Of a DNA stretch of 64,000 bases, positions 54,937 through 63,445 are shown one piece after another (the stretch's first letter is position 1; each line of letters opens with the position of its first letter). The translations under genes were made by a program, and so were the position numbers. The notes beneath the pieces are model-generated. The model worked only from the letters and a program-made list of their open reading frames with translations. It did not search any database and had not been told where the DNA came from. The DNA comes from JAJRRS01 sp965230275 (GTDB taxonomy: Bacteria; Planctomycetota; Phycisphaerae; Phycisphaerales; Phycisphaeraceae): contig CBDDKO010000002.1 of assembly GCA_965230275.1 (NCBI GenBank), positions 1,054,001 through 1,118,000 of the forward strand, in the 5' to 3' direction.

Positions 54937-55956
54937 ATGCCTGTGAATGAAGACGCCCCGGCGTATCTGGTTGCTGCGCTCTATCGGTTTGTCCGGCTGC
55001 CGGACCCGGGGGCGCTGCGCGAACCCGTGCTGGAGGCGATGCGCGAGGCGGGTATCTGCGGGACGCTGCTGCTGGCGGAGGAAGGGATCAACGGCACCAT
55101 CGCCGCCCCCGCCCCCGGAAGTTCCACCCCCGGAAGCCCCGGAAGTGCCGCCCCTGGAAGTTCCGGGAGTCCCGATGGGCACGAGGGTGTCAGCAATCTG
55201 CATCAATTCATCCGGGACCTCAAAGAGAATCCGCGTTACGAGGGGCGGTTTGCGGAGATGGATGTGAAGTGGTCCACGGCCGACGAAAAGCCGTTCCGCA
55301 AGACGCGGGTGCGGCTGAAGAAAGAAATCGTCACGCTCGGCTGCCCGGAGGTCAACGCGGGTGATCCGCAGAACGTCGGGCAGTACCTCGACCCGCAGGA
55401 TTGGAACGCCCTGCTCGACGATCCCGACGTGATGCTGATTGATACGCGCAACGATTATGAGTACGAGATCGGGACGTTTGAAAGTGCCAGCGGGCCGGCG
55501 GTGAACCCGAAGACCGAGACGTTCCGGCAGTTCCCTGACTTTGTGCAAGACGAGCTGGACCCGGGCAGGCACAAGAAGGTCGCGATGTTCTGCACGGGCG
55601 GTATCCGCTGCGAGAAGTCCACGGCGTACCTCAAGAGCCGGGGCTTTGACGAGGTGTATCACCTGCGCGGCGGGATACTGAAGTACCTGGAAGAGGTGCC
55701 TGAGGACGAGTCGAAGTTCAAGGGAGCGTGTTTCGTGTTTGACCGCCGGGTCGCGGTGACGCACGGGCTGGAGGAGACGGACCACGAGATGTGTTTTGCG
55801 TGTGGCTGGCCGACGACGCCGGGGGACCGGGCGCATGCGGACTATCAGCCGGGGGTGTCGTGCCCGAGGTGTGCGGGGAAACACACGCCGGAGCAGCAGG
55901 CGCGATTCAGGATGCGCCAGCGGCAGTTGGACTTAGCTAAAGGATCGGTCATGTAG
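54937..55956 (+). CDS. trhO: tRNA uridine(34) hydroxylase, rhodanese family (YceA/TrhO)
   Basis: A 339-residue cytosolic protein. N-terminal acylphosphatase-like domain with GTLLLAEEGINGTIA, then a rhodanese domain with DPDVMLIDTRNDYE, the active-site loop MFCTGGIRCEKS (Cys219), and HLRGGILKYLEEVP. A C-terminal cysteine-rich part (CFACGWPTT, SCPRCAGKH) completes the family. TrhO makes 5-hydroxyuridine at tRNA position 34. Residues about 57-86 are an inserted Pro/Gly/Ser linker made of repeated GSSTPGSPG-type units; the core is intact on both sides. Confidence 0.9.
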   Translation: MPVNEDAPAYLVAALYRFVRLPDPGALREPVLEAMREAGICGTLLLAEEGINGTIAAPAPGSSTPGSPGSAAPGSSGSPDGHEGVSNLHQFIRDLKENPRYEGRFAEMDVKWSTADEKPFRKTRVRLKKEIVTLGCPEVNAGDPQNVGQYLDPQDWNALLDDPDVMLIDTRNDYEYEIGTFESASGPAVNPKTETFRQFPDFVQDELDPGRHKKVAMFCTGGIRCEKSTAYLKSRGFDEVYHLRGGILKYLEEVPEDESKFKGACFVFDRRVAVTHGLEETDHEMCFACGWPTTPGDRAHADYQPGVSCPRCAGKHTPEQQARFRMRQRQLDLAKGSVM

Positions 55957-55971
55957 AACAGGAGCAAACCG

Positions 55972-56928
55972 ATGGTTGCTGCCTGCATCTCGATGCCGTC
56001 CCGGGGTTTCTTTTCTGATTCACATGTGAAGCGGCTGTTGATCGGCTTGGTGCTGCTGATCGCGATGCCGATGACGGGCTGTAAATCGGTGGACACCCGG
56101 GACACGTCAGACCCGACGCTGCGGGTGATGTCGTTTAATATCCGCGTGGCGAACTTCGCGGACACGGTGATGATGCACAGTTGGCGCGGGCGGCGCGGCG
56201 ACCTGGTCAAGACGATCCGCACGGCCGACCCGGACCTGCTGGGCACGCAGGAAGGCGAGCACAGCCAGGTCAAGTACGTCAAGAAGAAGCTGAAGTTCTA
56301 CGAGATGCACGGCGTCGGCCGAAGCAACGGGCGCAAGAGCGGGGAGTTCTGCGCGATCTACTACCGCACGATCCGGTTCGATCTTATTGACAGCGGGCAC
56401 CTCTGGTTCAACGAGTCAGGCAAGCCCGGCAAGTGGACGTGGGGTTCGGTCTTCCCGCGGATGGCGTCGTGGGTGCTGCTCGACGACAAGTTCACAGGCG
56501 AGACCGTGCTGGTGGTGAACACGCATCTGGACGTCCTGTCCGAAAAGTCGCGAGAGCGCTCGGCCCGGATGCTGCGCGAATTGATTGAGAAGCACCCCGA
56601 TAGCTACGTCGTACTGACCGGCGACTTCAACTGCGACATCGGCTCCGAGCCATTTAAGATCCTGGCGGGCAACCGTCAGAGGAGGCTCATCGACACGTAC
56701 ACCGCGGCTGGCCACAAGGACGGGCACAAGGACGGCACGCACCACGGGTATCACGGCGGCAAGGGCGGGGACCGGATCGATTGGATCCTGACCTCGCCGA
56801 CGGTCAAGGTGCTGGACGCGGCGATCATCCGGAAACGCAACATCTTCGGCAGCCTCCCGTCGGACCACTTCCCCGTCACGGCAAGCCTGTTATTGCCGGA
56901 GGAAGCTCAGGGCCGGGATCGCAACTAG
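55972..56928 (+). CDS. Endonuclease/exonuclease/phosphatase family lipoprotein
   Basis: A 318-residue protein; signal and lipobox MPMTGC with Cys37. The EEP fold motifs are visible: VMSFNIR, GTQEG (catalytic Glu), VVNTHLD, LTGDFNCD, DRIDWILTS and SDHFPV (catalytic His). A His/Gly/Lys-rich insertion lies near residue 247. Substrate could be a phosphodiester or phosphate ester at the envelope. Starts 15 bp after trhO. A 3' fragment of a close relative recurs at 58905. Confidence 0.85.
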   Translation: MVAACISMPSRGFFSDSHVKRLLIGLVLLIAMPMTGCKSVDTRDTSDPTLRVMSFNIRVANFADTVMMHSWRGRRGDLVKTIRTADPDLLGTQEGEHSQVKYVKKKLKFYEMHGVGRSNGRKSGEFCAIYYRTIRFDLIDSGHLWFNESGKPGKWTWGSVFPRMASWVLLDDKFTGETVLVVNTHLDVLSEKSRERSARMLRELIEKHPDSYVVLTGDFNCDIGSEPFKILAGNRQRRLIDTYTAAGHKDGHKDGTHHGYHGGKGGDRIDWILTSPTVKVLDAAIIRKRNIFGSLPSDHFPVTASLLLPEEAQGRDRN

Positions 56929-57100
56929 ATTCGGCACCGGGATGACGGATTCTACGCACACGTCTTGGTATTCATATAGCAGTAAATTAAGGCGAATCGC
57001 ACGTACGAACACGTGTTATAACGTTGCCGGGTATACGCCATTCGGGGGTGGTGATCAGTCACCTAAACCAACCACATATTTAATACTGTTTCTAATTATC

Positions 57101-57128
57101 TTGAATTATCGATACGGCGTTTTATGTT
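57101..57128 (+). promoter_or_regulatory. Predicted promoter of pseudopilin/PEP-CTERM pair
   Basis: TTGAAT (57101-57106), 16 bp, TATGTT (57123-57128) in an AT-rich 247-bp gap, 47 bp before ATG 57176. Confidence 0.4.
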
Positions 57129-57175
57129 AAGATATGCTGGTTTGATTTTTGGATTACCTATAGAGTCGGATTGTC

Positions 57176-57907
57176 ATGAGACGAATGAGCCACCAGTCGA
57201 TGGCTTTCACGTTGATCGAGTTGCTGGTCGTGATCAGTATTATCGCGCTGCTCATTGGCCTGCTTATGCCCGTGTTGGGTAGGGCCCGGCGATCCGCCGA
57301 GGCGGCGGTGTGCATGAGTAATATGAGGCAGACGACGACAGCGGCGTTGACCTTCGTCGGCGAACACAATGATGAACTGCCCGGGGCCGGTAACCTGGCG
57401 CTGGGTCCGCCGACCGAGAACGACCCACAGGCGAGCTGGTTCTTTAGCTTGCAGGACTACGTCGATGTTGAATTGAGTACGCTCGCTCGCTGCCCCAACG
57501 ACCACAGTTCGCTCTGGGATACCGTCGACCCCAACAATGATCTGATGCGTGTTGTCAGCTATGCAAGTAACTTCTACTTGGCGGGCGTGCTGAGCGGGTT
57601 CGAGCATCACCGGTCTCTGGCCCTGCACAAGAACACGAGCAAGACGATCTTCATCGGCGAGTTGGCCGAGGAGGGTTCATACGCCACCTCCGACCACATC
57701 CACCCGGAGCTCTGGCTGACAAATCCGACCGCTCGTGCCTCCGAGCAGGTCGAGCTTGAGCAACACGATGGCACCTGTAACTGGGCCTACCTGGATGGCC
57801 ATGTCAGCCCTGCCGACCTGATAGACGTATACCAGATTGGGCAGGACAGTACGTTCGGCAATATCGTTTGGGTTGCCAACCACTTTAACCCGAAGGTCGC
57901 TAAGTGA
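57176..57907 (+). CDS. Prepilin-type pseudopilin with DUF1559-like end
   Basis: A 243-residue protein beginning MRRMSHQSMAFTLIELLVVI: prepilin motif with Glu+5 and a single membrane helix, then MPVLGRARRSAEAAVCMSNM. The C-terminal domain ends with CNWAYLDGHVSPADL, the WxxxDGHV signature of planctomycete DUF1559-type pseudopilins. It is followed 36 bp later by a PEP-CTERM/dockerin gene, so the two are likely one operon. Confidence 0.87.
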   Translation: MRRMSHQSMAFTLIELLVVISIIALLIGLLMPVLGRARRSAEAAVCMSNMRQTTTAALTFVGEHNDELPGAGNLALGPPTENDPQASWFFSLQDYVDVELSTLARCPNDHSSLWDTVDPNNDLMRVVSYASNFYLAGVLSGFEHHRSLALHKNTSKTIFIGELAEEGSYATSDHIHPELWLTNPTARASEQVELEQHDGTCNWAYLDGHVSPADLIDVYQIGQDSTFGNIVWVANHFNPKVAK

Positions 57908-57943
57908 CTCGACCTCATTTTTTTTACTCATCCGGAGAGAACG

Positions 57944-58810
57944 ATGCACACAACACAGAAACTTGCTTTTCTTGCCATTTACCTTTTCACCCTGCCCGCC
58001 CTGGCCCACGAGGGCGGCGGAGACGGCGAACACCTGAACGTCGGGTTTTACTACGGGCACGACGGTAGCTTCGAAGCACCGGCCAACCCGCCTGAGCCCG
58101 CGACGCTCCTCGTGGATACACACCCTTGGGAACTTGACACCGTCTTCTACTCACTCACACCAACCGACCAGGTACCCTTCAACGGCTGGTCCGGTGAGTT
58201 CCCCGGGTTCCGCACACTGCTTGAGGCGGACGAGGAAGAATCCGGCCATGGTTACTACTCCTGGCTGAACGCATCACGTGGCGTCGCCACCCCCGACCTG
58301 CGCCTGCACCTGGTCAGCAAGGACCCCGATCTCACCATTCTCGACCCGGGTACGACCACCGAACTCACGTACCCGCATGTCATCGGCACCAACACAGCCA
58401 ACCACCACCTGATCTACTACGTTGATCAATCCACCGGCGTACAGGAAGGCGAGGTCCTCAATGCGACCTTCTACCTCACTGACGCGAACGGCGGGCTGGC
58501 ACAAAGCGAAAACTTCACGCTACAGTTCCTGATCGGTCAGGACTCTTTGCTTCAAGGCGATCTGGACGGCGACGGCTTCGTCGGCCTGGATGACCTGGAC
58601 ATCATCCTCAACAACTGGAACCTGAACGTTCCCCCTGCCGACGCGGCCGCTGACCCGACCGGCGACGGCTTCGTCGGCCTGGATGACCTGGACATCGTCC
58701 TGAACAACTGGAACGCGGGGTCACCGCCGAGCAGCAGCAACATCCCCGAACCCGCATCCGCCGCACTCACCGGCCTGGGCCTCGCCGCCCTGCTCCGCCG
58801 ACGCCGCTGA
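57944..58810 (+). CDS. Secreted dockerin-like PEP-CTERM protein
   Basis: A 288-residue protein with GGAGAG before ATG 57944. Signal peptide about 1-21 (LPALA). The all-beta body (about 22-205) begins with a His/Gly-rich stretch HEGGGDGEH. Two dockerin-type calcium loops follow, DLDGDGFVGLDDLD and DPTGDGFVGLDDLD, each with LNNWN. The PEP-CTERM tail is IPEPASAALTGLGLAALL plus arginines. The dockerin part is nearly the same as in the protein at 23142-24494. Function of the body is unknown. Confidence 0.87.
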   Translation: MHTTQKLAFLAIYLFTLPALAHEGGGDGEHLNVGFYYGHDGSFEAPANPPEPATLLVDTHPWELDTVFYSLTPTDQVPFNGWSGEFPGFRTLLEADEEESGHGYYSWLNASRGVATPDLRLHLVSKDPDLTILDPGTTTELTYPHVIGTNTANHHLIYYVDQSTGVQEGEVLNATFYLTDANGGLAQSENFTLQFLIGQDSLLQGDLDGDGFVGLDDLDIILNNWNLNVPPADAAADPTGDGFVGLDDLDIVLNNWNAGSPPSSSNIPEPASAALTGLGLAALLRRRR

Positions 58811-58835
58811 AGCCCACGCAATAACTCAAACCCAC

Positions 58836-58862
58836 AACCCCTGCCAGCCGGCAGGGGTTTTT
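58836..58862 (+). terminator. Rho-independent terminator
   Basis: Perfect 10-bp stem AACCCCTGCC/GGCAGGGGTT with an AGCC loop and a TTTTT run, 26 bp after the PEP-CTERM stop. Confidence 0.9.
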
Positions 58863-58904
58863 CATCCTGTTCGTCAGGTGGGTAGTCCAGGCGCAACCCG
58901 CGGG

Positions 58905-59040
58905 CTCACCGATCGACTGGATACTGACCTCACCGACGGTCAATGTGCTGGACGTCGCGATCATACGGAAGCGCAACATCTTCGGCCGCTTCCCGTCAGA
59001 CCACTTCCCCGTCACGGCGAGCCTGCTTTGCCGGAGGACG
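58905..59040 (+). pseudogene. Duplicated 3' fragment of an EEP phosphatase gene
   Basis: About 125 bp resemble positions 56774-56905 closely. The translation carries IDWILTSPTVNVLDVAIIRK then SDHFPVTASLL, the C-terminal catalytic-His region of the EEP lipoprotein at 55972. There is no start or upstream domain, and the frame diverges after TASLL. It is a non-functional copy left by duplication or recombination. Confidence 0.75.
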
Positions 59041-59131
59041 CGAGGGATTGACACAAAATACAGGACATTATAGGCTAAATTGCTCATTGGGATGATCACC
59101 GTAGTGTCGTTTAACAACCGGGAACACAACC

Positions 59132-59482
59132 ATGTCCACACCAAGTCGACTCATGCTTTGTGGTGCCGCGTTCTATCTGTCACTCATGACCTGGCCCATC
59201 ATGATCTATCTCTTGTACATCCATCCCAAGTTTGAAGCGCACTGGGCGGAAGCGGGTGAGCCGCTTTCTGCATTGGCCCGTGCCACTTTTTGGATCAGCA
59301 AGTGGTTGAGCGGGAGACTGTCCGATTCAGCATCGTTACCGGGTTGGTACTTAATCGCCGGCCCGTTACTGGCGATCACAGTTGCATCGGGGATCGCGTA
59401 TCACAAAGCCCGACGCCAACCTGGGCATGGCTCAATGGCTGACCGCACGGCCTCTATAGCCGGCGTCGACTCATCCGCTTGA
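59132..59482 (+). CDS. Small two-helix membrane protein, unknown
   Basis: A 116-residue protein with two hydrophobic segments, about 8-28 (MLCGAAFYLSLMTWPIMIYL) and 70-88 (GWYLIAGPLLAITVASGIAY), joined by a soluble loop with Trp and Glu residues. No family recognised and no good ribosome site. The ORF is supported by length and codon pattern only. Confidence 0.5.
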   Translation: MSTPSRLMLCGAAFYLSLMTWPIMIYLLYIHPKFEAHWAEAGEPLSALARATFWISKWLSGRLSDSASLPGWYLIAGPLLAITVASGIAYHKARRQPGHGSMADRTASIAGVDSSA

Positions 59483-59640
59483 GAAGAGCATTTTAAAAAC
59501 TATCGGCGGCGTGACTTTCATCCTCGCCGTTGCCACACTCATCGCAACCGATCAGCTGGTGCATGACGCCGATCGTTGTCGTTGACCAAGCATCTGAGTT
59601 CATGACCGACCCGATCCTGCCCAAGCTGTTTCTCTGATGA

Positions 59641-61014
59641 TTAAGCCGTGGCGTCTTGGGGCGGTGCATCGGAGGATTCCGGAGAATCGGGGGCGATGCG
59701 TGTGATGATGCGCGCCCCCACGGCGTCGCCCCAGACGTTGACCGTCGTTCGGCACATATCCAGGATGCGGTCCACGCCGATGATCAGGCCCACAGCGGCG
59801 ATGGGGATGGTGGCGGTGGTGGGATCGCCTTCCAGGACGTTCTGATTGACCGCGGCGATGACGATCACCATCGTGACCAGCCCGGCCTCGGGGATCCCGG
59901 CGGCACCGACAGCGGCGAGGGTCGCGGTGAGCGCAACGATGATCGCCTGCTCTAGGCCCAATTCAAGCCCGAACACCTGCGCCAGGAACACCACGGCCAC
60001 GGCTTCGTAAAGCGCGGTCCCGTCCATGTTGATCGTCGCGCCCAGCGGCAACACAAATCCGGAGGCTTTCTTGGAACACCCGGCCTGCTCCGTCGCACAC
60101 TCGATCGTCACCGGCAGGGTCGCCGAGCTGGAGTCCGTGCCGAACGCGGTTAATAAGGCCTCGCGCATCTTCGACGCAAACTTAAGCGGGTTCACGCGCG
60201 TGAACAGCCAGAGGATCAACGGCAGAACGATCAGGCCGTGAACCCCCAGGCCGAGCAGTACGGTTGACATGTACTTCGCCATCGCCCCAAGAAACACCCC
60301 CACGCCGATCCTGGAGACCGTCCACGCTAGCAAGCAGAACACACCCAGCGGCGCAAGCATGATGACGATGTGGACCATCTTCATCATCACCTCGAAGACC
60401 GCGCGAAACAACTCGATGACCGGTTTGGAGCGTTCGCCGATCGTCGTCAGCACAACACCGAAGAAAAGCGAGAACGTAATGGTCGGCAGCGCAGCGATGC
60501 CGGGGTCGGCGAAGGCGGCGAAGGGGTTACTCGGGATCATCGACGCGACGATGCGCAGCAGCGCCGGGCCGATGCCGCCGGGGCCCTGCTCGATCCTTTC
60601 CTGGCGCGCTTCGAAGGCGACGTCGGCGGCCTGTTGCACGGGTTCGAGGTCGAAGCCATCCCCCGGCCGGAGGAATGACACCAAGCACAGCCCGACCGTC
60701 ACCGCGATGAGCATGGTCGAGAAGTAGTACACCACGGTCGCGATGCCGACGCCGCCGAGTTTGCGCACGTCGCCCAGCGAGGTCACGCCAACGATCACGC
60801 TGGAAATGATCAGCGGGACGATCAGCATCTTCAGCAGGCCCATGAACAGGGTCTTGCCGCCGAAGACGAAGTAGAACAGCGCCGTGGCGTGCTTGTGGGC
60901 AGAGTCCGGATCGACCGCGGGATCAAAGTCGGGGTCAAAGAGCATCTGCCCGACAACCGTCCCGGCTACCAGCCCTGCGAGGATGCCGATCGTGATCCAT
61001 GTGTGTGACTTCAT
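59641..61014 (-). CDS. Dicarboxylate/amino acid:cation symporter (DAACS)
   Basis: ATG 61014 with GGAG 7 nt upstream starts the product MKSHTWITIGILAGLVAG (457 residues); a longer in-frame form from 61062 lacks support. Multiple membrane helices; the family signatures are AFGTDSSSATLPVTIECA (hairpin serine-rich loop), NMDGTALYEAVAVVFLAQ and GIPEAGLVTMVIV. Such carriers import C4-dicarboxylates, glutamate or aspartate with Na+ or H+. It follows gmk by 81 bp on the same strand. Confidence 0.92.
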   Translation of the reverse strand: MKSHTWITIGILAGLVAGTVVGQMLFDPDFDPAVDPDSAHKHATALFYFVFGGKTLFMGLLKMLIVPLIISSVIVGVTSLGDVRKLGGVGIATVVYYFSTMLIAVTVGLCLVSFLRPGDGFDLEPVQQAADVAFEARQERIEQGPGGIGPALLRIVASMIPSNPFAAFADPGIAALPTITFSLFFGVVLTTIGERSKPVIELFRAVFEVMMKMVHIVIMLAPLGVFCLLAWTVSRIGVGVFLGAMAKYMSTVLLGLGVHGLIVLPLILWLFTRVNPLKFASKMREALLTAFGTDSSSATLPVTIECATEQAGCSKKASGFVLPLGATINMDGTALYEAVAVVFLAQVFGLELGLEQAIIVALTATLAAVGAAGIPEAGLVTMVIVIAAVNQNVLEGDPTTATIPIAAVGLIIGVDRILDMCRTTVNVWGDAVGARIITRIAPDSPESSDAPPQDATA

Positions 61015-61095
61015 GAAGACTCCGCCGAGCTGACATGATGGACGTATCAATACGACCGGCACATGGTAACAGACGGCGACAGATCGCTGAAGCGG

Positions 61096-61710
61096 TCAGG
61101 CCTGCTGTGCCTGAACCTGCTTGCGCCGTTTCAGCTCGTCCGCGACGGCCTGCACGGCCTGATCGACGGCGACGTCCAGGTTGTCGTTGACGATGAAGCC
61201 GTCATAGACGCCGCACTCCTTCGCTCGGGCGATCTCGTGCTTGGCCTTGGCGAACCGGCCCCGAATGGTCTGTTCGTCCTCACGCTGACGCCGACGCAAC
61301 CGCTGCAGCAGCACGTCTTCACTGGGCGGTTCGATGAACAAAGCGAAGCTCTCCGGCAGGTTCTGCTTGACCTCGATCGCCCCTTCGACGTCGATCTCCA
61401 GGATCACGAGCTTGCCTTGAGCGAGGTACTCCTCAACCGGCCGCCTCGGTGTACCGTAGTAATTGCCAAACACCTCGGCCCATTCCAGCAGGTGGCCCGC
61501 GTCGCGCTGCCGTTTGAACTCGGCGACGTCCACGAAGTAGTAGTCCACGCCCTCGGTGTCCTCGGCAGTGATCGGGCGGGTCGTCATGGAGACGCTGAAC
61601 ACCGCCCCGAGCCGAGCGAGCACGTAATGCGTGATCGTGGTTTTCCCCACGCCGGACGGGCCGGAGATAATCAGTAACAGGCCGGGTTTTGGATCAACAG
61701 CTTCAGACAT
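61096..61710 (-). CDS. gmk: Guanylate kinase
   Basis: ATG 61710 (204 residues) is preferred to TTG 61740. Walker A GPSGVGKTT at 17-25, GMP-binding SVSMTTRPITAEDTEGVDY and EWAEVFGNYYGTP, and ILEIDVEGA are all present. It phosphorylates GMP to GDP, downstream of guaB in the same pathway although 15 kb away. Confidence 0.95.
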   Translation of the reverse strand: MSEAVDPKPGLLLIISGPSGVGKTTITHYVLARLGAVFSVSMTTRPITAEDTEGVDYYFVDVAEFKRQRDAGHLLEWAEVFGNYYGTPRRPVEEYLAQGKLVILEIDVEGAIEVKQNLPESFALFIEPPSEDVLLQRLRRRQREDEQTIRGRFAKAKHEIARAKECGVYDGFIVNDNLDVAVDQAVQAVADELKRRKQVQAQQA

Positions 61711-61769
61711 CGTGGATGCTTTATACCAGATCGTGGGCAAGTCCGGGGGCGTCTGGCGGGTGGTTTATT

Positions 61770-62735
61770 TCAGGCTTCGGTGGGAGCGCCGCTGACCAGG
61801 AACAGCGCGGCCATTCTGACGCTCAGGCCGTTGGCGACCTGTTGCAGGATCGCGGCGTTGGGGCCGTCGGCGACGGCGGATTCGATCTCGACGCCCCGGT
61901 TCATCGGGCCGGGGTGCAGGACCAGCAGGTCGGGCCGGGCCTTGGCCAGCCGGGGCGCGGTCAGCCCGAACTGGGCGGTGTATTCGCGGATGCTCGGAAA
62001 CGCCTGGCTGGTCAGCCGCTCGAACTGTATGCGGAGCATGTTGACCACATCCACACGCGGCAGGACCTCGTCGATGCTATGCGAGATCTCGCAGCCCAGG
62101 TCGGCGAAAGCCCCGGGGACGAGTGTCGGCGGGCCGACGAGGATGACCTTCGCGCCGAGCTTGAGCAGGCCGTAGACGTTGGATCGGGCGACCCGGCTGT
62201 GGGTGATGTCGCCGACGATCGCGACCGTCAGGCCGGTGAAGTCGAAGGTATCGGTCCGGCCGGTGCGCTTGGCGATGGTGAGCATGTCCAGCAGGCCCTG
62301 GGTCGGGTGCTCGTGCTGCCCGTCACCGGCGTTGACGACCGAACACTGGACGGATTGCGCCAGGTGTTTCGCGGCGCCGCTGTGATGGTGCCGGCAGACG
62401 ATGACGTCCACGCCCATGGCCTCGATGTTGCGGGCGGTATCGACAAGCGTCTCGCCCTTGGAGACGCTCGATCCCTTGCCGGCCATCTCAAGCACGTCGG
62501 CGGACAGGCGGCTGGCGGCGAGGTGGAAGCTGGCGCGGGTGCGCGTCGAGTCCTCAAAGAACAGATTGACGACGACACGGCCGCGCAGGGCGGGCACCTT
62601 CTTGACGCTGCGCGTGGATACGCCTTCGAACCCCAGGGCGGTCGTCAACAGGAATCGGATGTCATCGGCGGACAGGTCTTCAAGACCCAAAAGGTGGTGG
62701 TGAGGCCAGTGATACTCCGACTTGCTCTCGGCCAC
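61770..62735 (-). CDS. pyrB: Aspartate carbamoyltransferase catalytic subunit
   Basis: A 321-residue enzyme: carbamoyl-phosphate motif FFEDSTRTR at 59-67, GDGQHEHPTQGLLD, VGDITHSRVARSN and HPGPMNRGVE. It makes carbamoyl-aspartate in pyrimidine synthesis. It lies 13 bp behind pyrR on the minus strand; the pyrR-pyrB order is the standard attenuation-linked arrangement. No pyrI or pyrC is visible. Confidence 0.96.
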   Translation of the reverse strand: MAESKSEYHWPHHHLLGLEDLSADDIRFLLTTALGFEGVSTRSVKKVPALRGRVVVNLFFEDSTRTRASFHLAASRLSADVLEMAGKGSSVSKGETLVDTARNIEAMGVDVIVCRHHHSGAAKHLAQSVQCSVVNAGDGQHEHPTQGLLDMLTIAKRTGRTDTFDFTGLTVAIVGDITHSRVARSNVYGLLKLGAKVILVGPPTLVPGAFADLGCEISHSIDEVLPRVDVVNMLRIQFERLTSQAFPSIREYTAQFGLTAPRLAKARPDLLVLHPGPMNRGVEIESAVADGPNAAILQQVANGLSVRMAALFLVSGAPTEA

Positions 62736-62748
62736 TTGAGGCCCTTTC

Positions 62749-63333
62749 CTACGCTTGTACCTGATTAGGTTCGTTGTACACCACGACCGCGTCGTAGCGG
62801 TCGGTCGGTTGGATCATCACCTGCACCTTGGCGTCGGCGGCCGGGGCATCGGACGAGCCGTTGGCCATGTCCATCCCCACGAAGTCCGGCGCGATCGGCA
62901 GTTCTCGGCCGCCGCGGTCCACCAGCACCGCCAGCCAGACGCGCTTGGGTCGGCCCAGGTCCATCAAGGATTGCAGCGCCGCACGGATACTCCGCCCGGT
63001 CATCAGCACGTCGTCGATCAAGACCACGTGCAGGCCGTCGATGGTGAAGTCGATCTCGGTCGTGCGGACCACCGGCTGGGGCCCGATCTCGGACAGGTCG
63101 TCCCGGTAGAGCGTGATATCCAGCGTCCCGACCCGTTCGGCGAAGGGATCGCCGTCGAGCTTTTCAGCCACACGCTGGGCGATCACGTCCCCCCGGCTGC
63201 GGACGCCGACCAGCGCCCAGCCGTCGGCATCGGGTGTATCCTTGGATGAGATAGCGGCCTGGATGTCATCGCCAAGCGAATCGATCAGCCGTTGGAACTC
63301 GTCACCCTCAGCAAGCCTGCGCATGACACGCAT
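62749..63333 (-). CDS. pyrR: PyrR bifunctional pyrimidine regulator/uracil phosphoribosyltransferase
   Basis: A 194-residue type I phosphoribosyltransferase with the PRPP motif VVLIDDVLMTGRS at 103-115 and GVRSRGDVIAQR near residue 43. In other bacteria PyrR binds pyr mRNA in response to UMP and also makes UMP from uracil. It starts ATG 63333 (63324 possible). The 110-bp leader region has hairpins but I could not identify a standard PyrR-binding loop. Confidence 0.92.
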   Translation of the reverse strand: MRVMRRLAEGDEFQRLIDSLGDDIQAAISSKDTPDADGWALVGVRSRGDVIAQRVAEKLDGDPFAERVGTLDITLYRDDLSEIGPQPVVRTTEIDFTIDGLHVVLIDDVLMTGRSIRAALQSLMDLGRPKRVWLAVLVDRGGRELPIAPDFVGMDMANGSSDAPAADAKVQVMIQPTDRYDAVVVYNEPNQVQA

Positions 63334-63375
63334 GGTAGCGGAGTGAGTAGAGCGTGCAACTCAGTGTTGCTGGCA

Positions 63376-63437
63376 TAAGTATTTGCCTAATCCCGCCAAG
63401 GAAGGCAAGCCATCATCCCTGACTCTACAAATACTTA
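63376..63437. repeat. Inverted repeat upstream of pyrR
   Basis: TAAGTATTTG (63376-63385) and CAAATACTTA (63428-63437) are a perfect 10-bp inverted pair 42 bp apart; TTGCCT and AAGGCAA form an inner stem. It lies between the partial ORF at the right edge and pyrR. Confidence 0.5.
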
Positions 63438-63445
63438 CCTACTCG

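Noticed and set aside
54874..55884. 336-codon ORF antisense to trhO
   Set aside because: Arg/Pro/His-rich mirror translation of a well-defined gene.
59483..59640. Short hydrophobic peptide frames after the small membrane protein gene
   Set aside because: Frames of about 30 codons without a start codon or ribosome site; not supported as genes.
61689..62768. 359-codon ORF antisense to pyrB
   Set aside because: Mirror frame of pyrB; no domain and no start signal.
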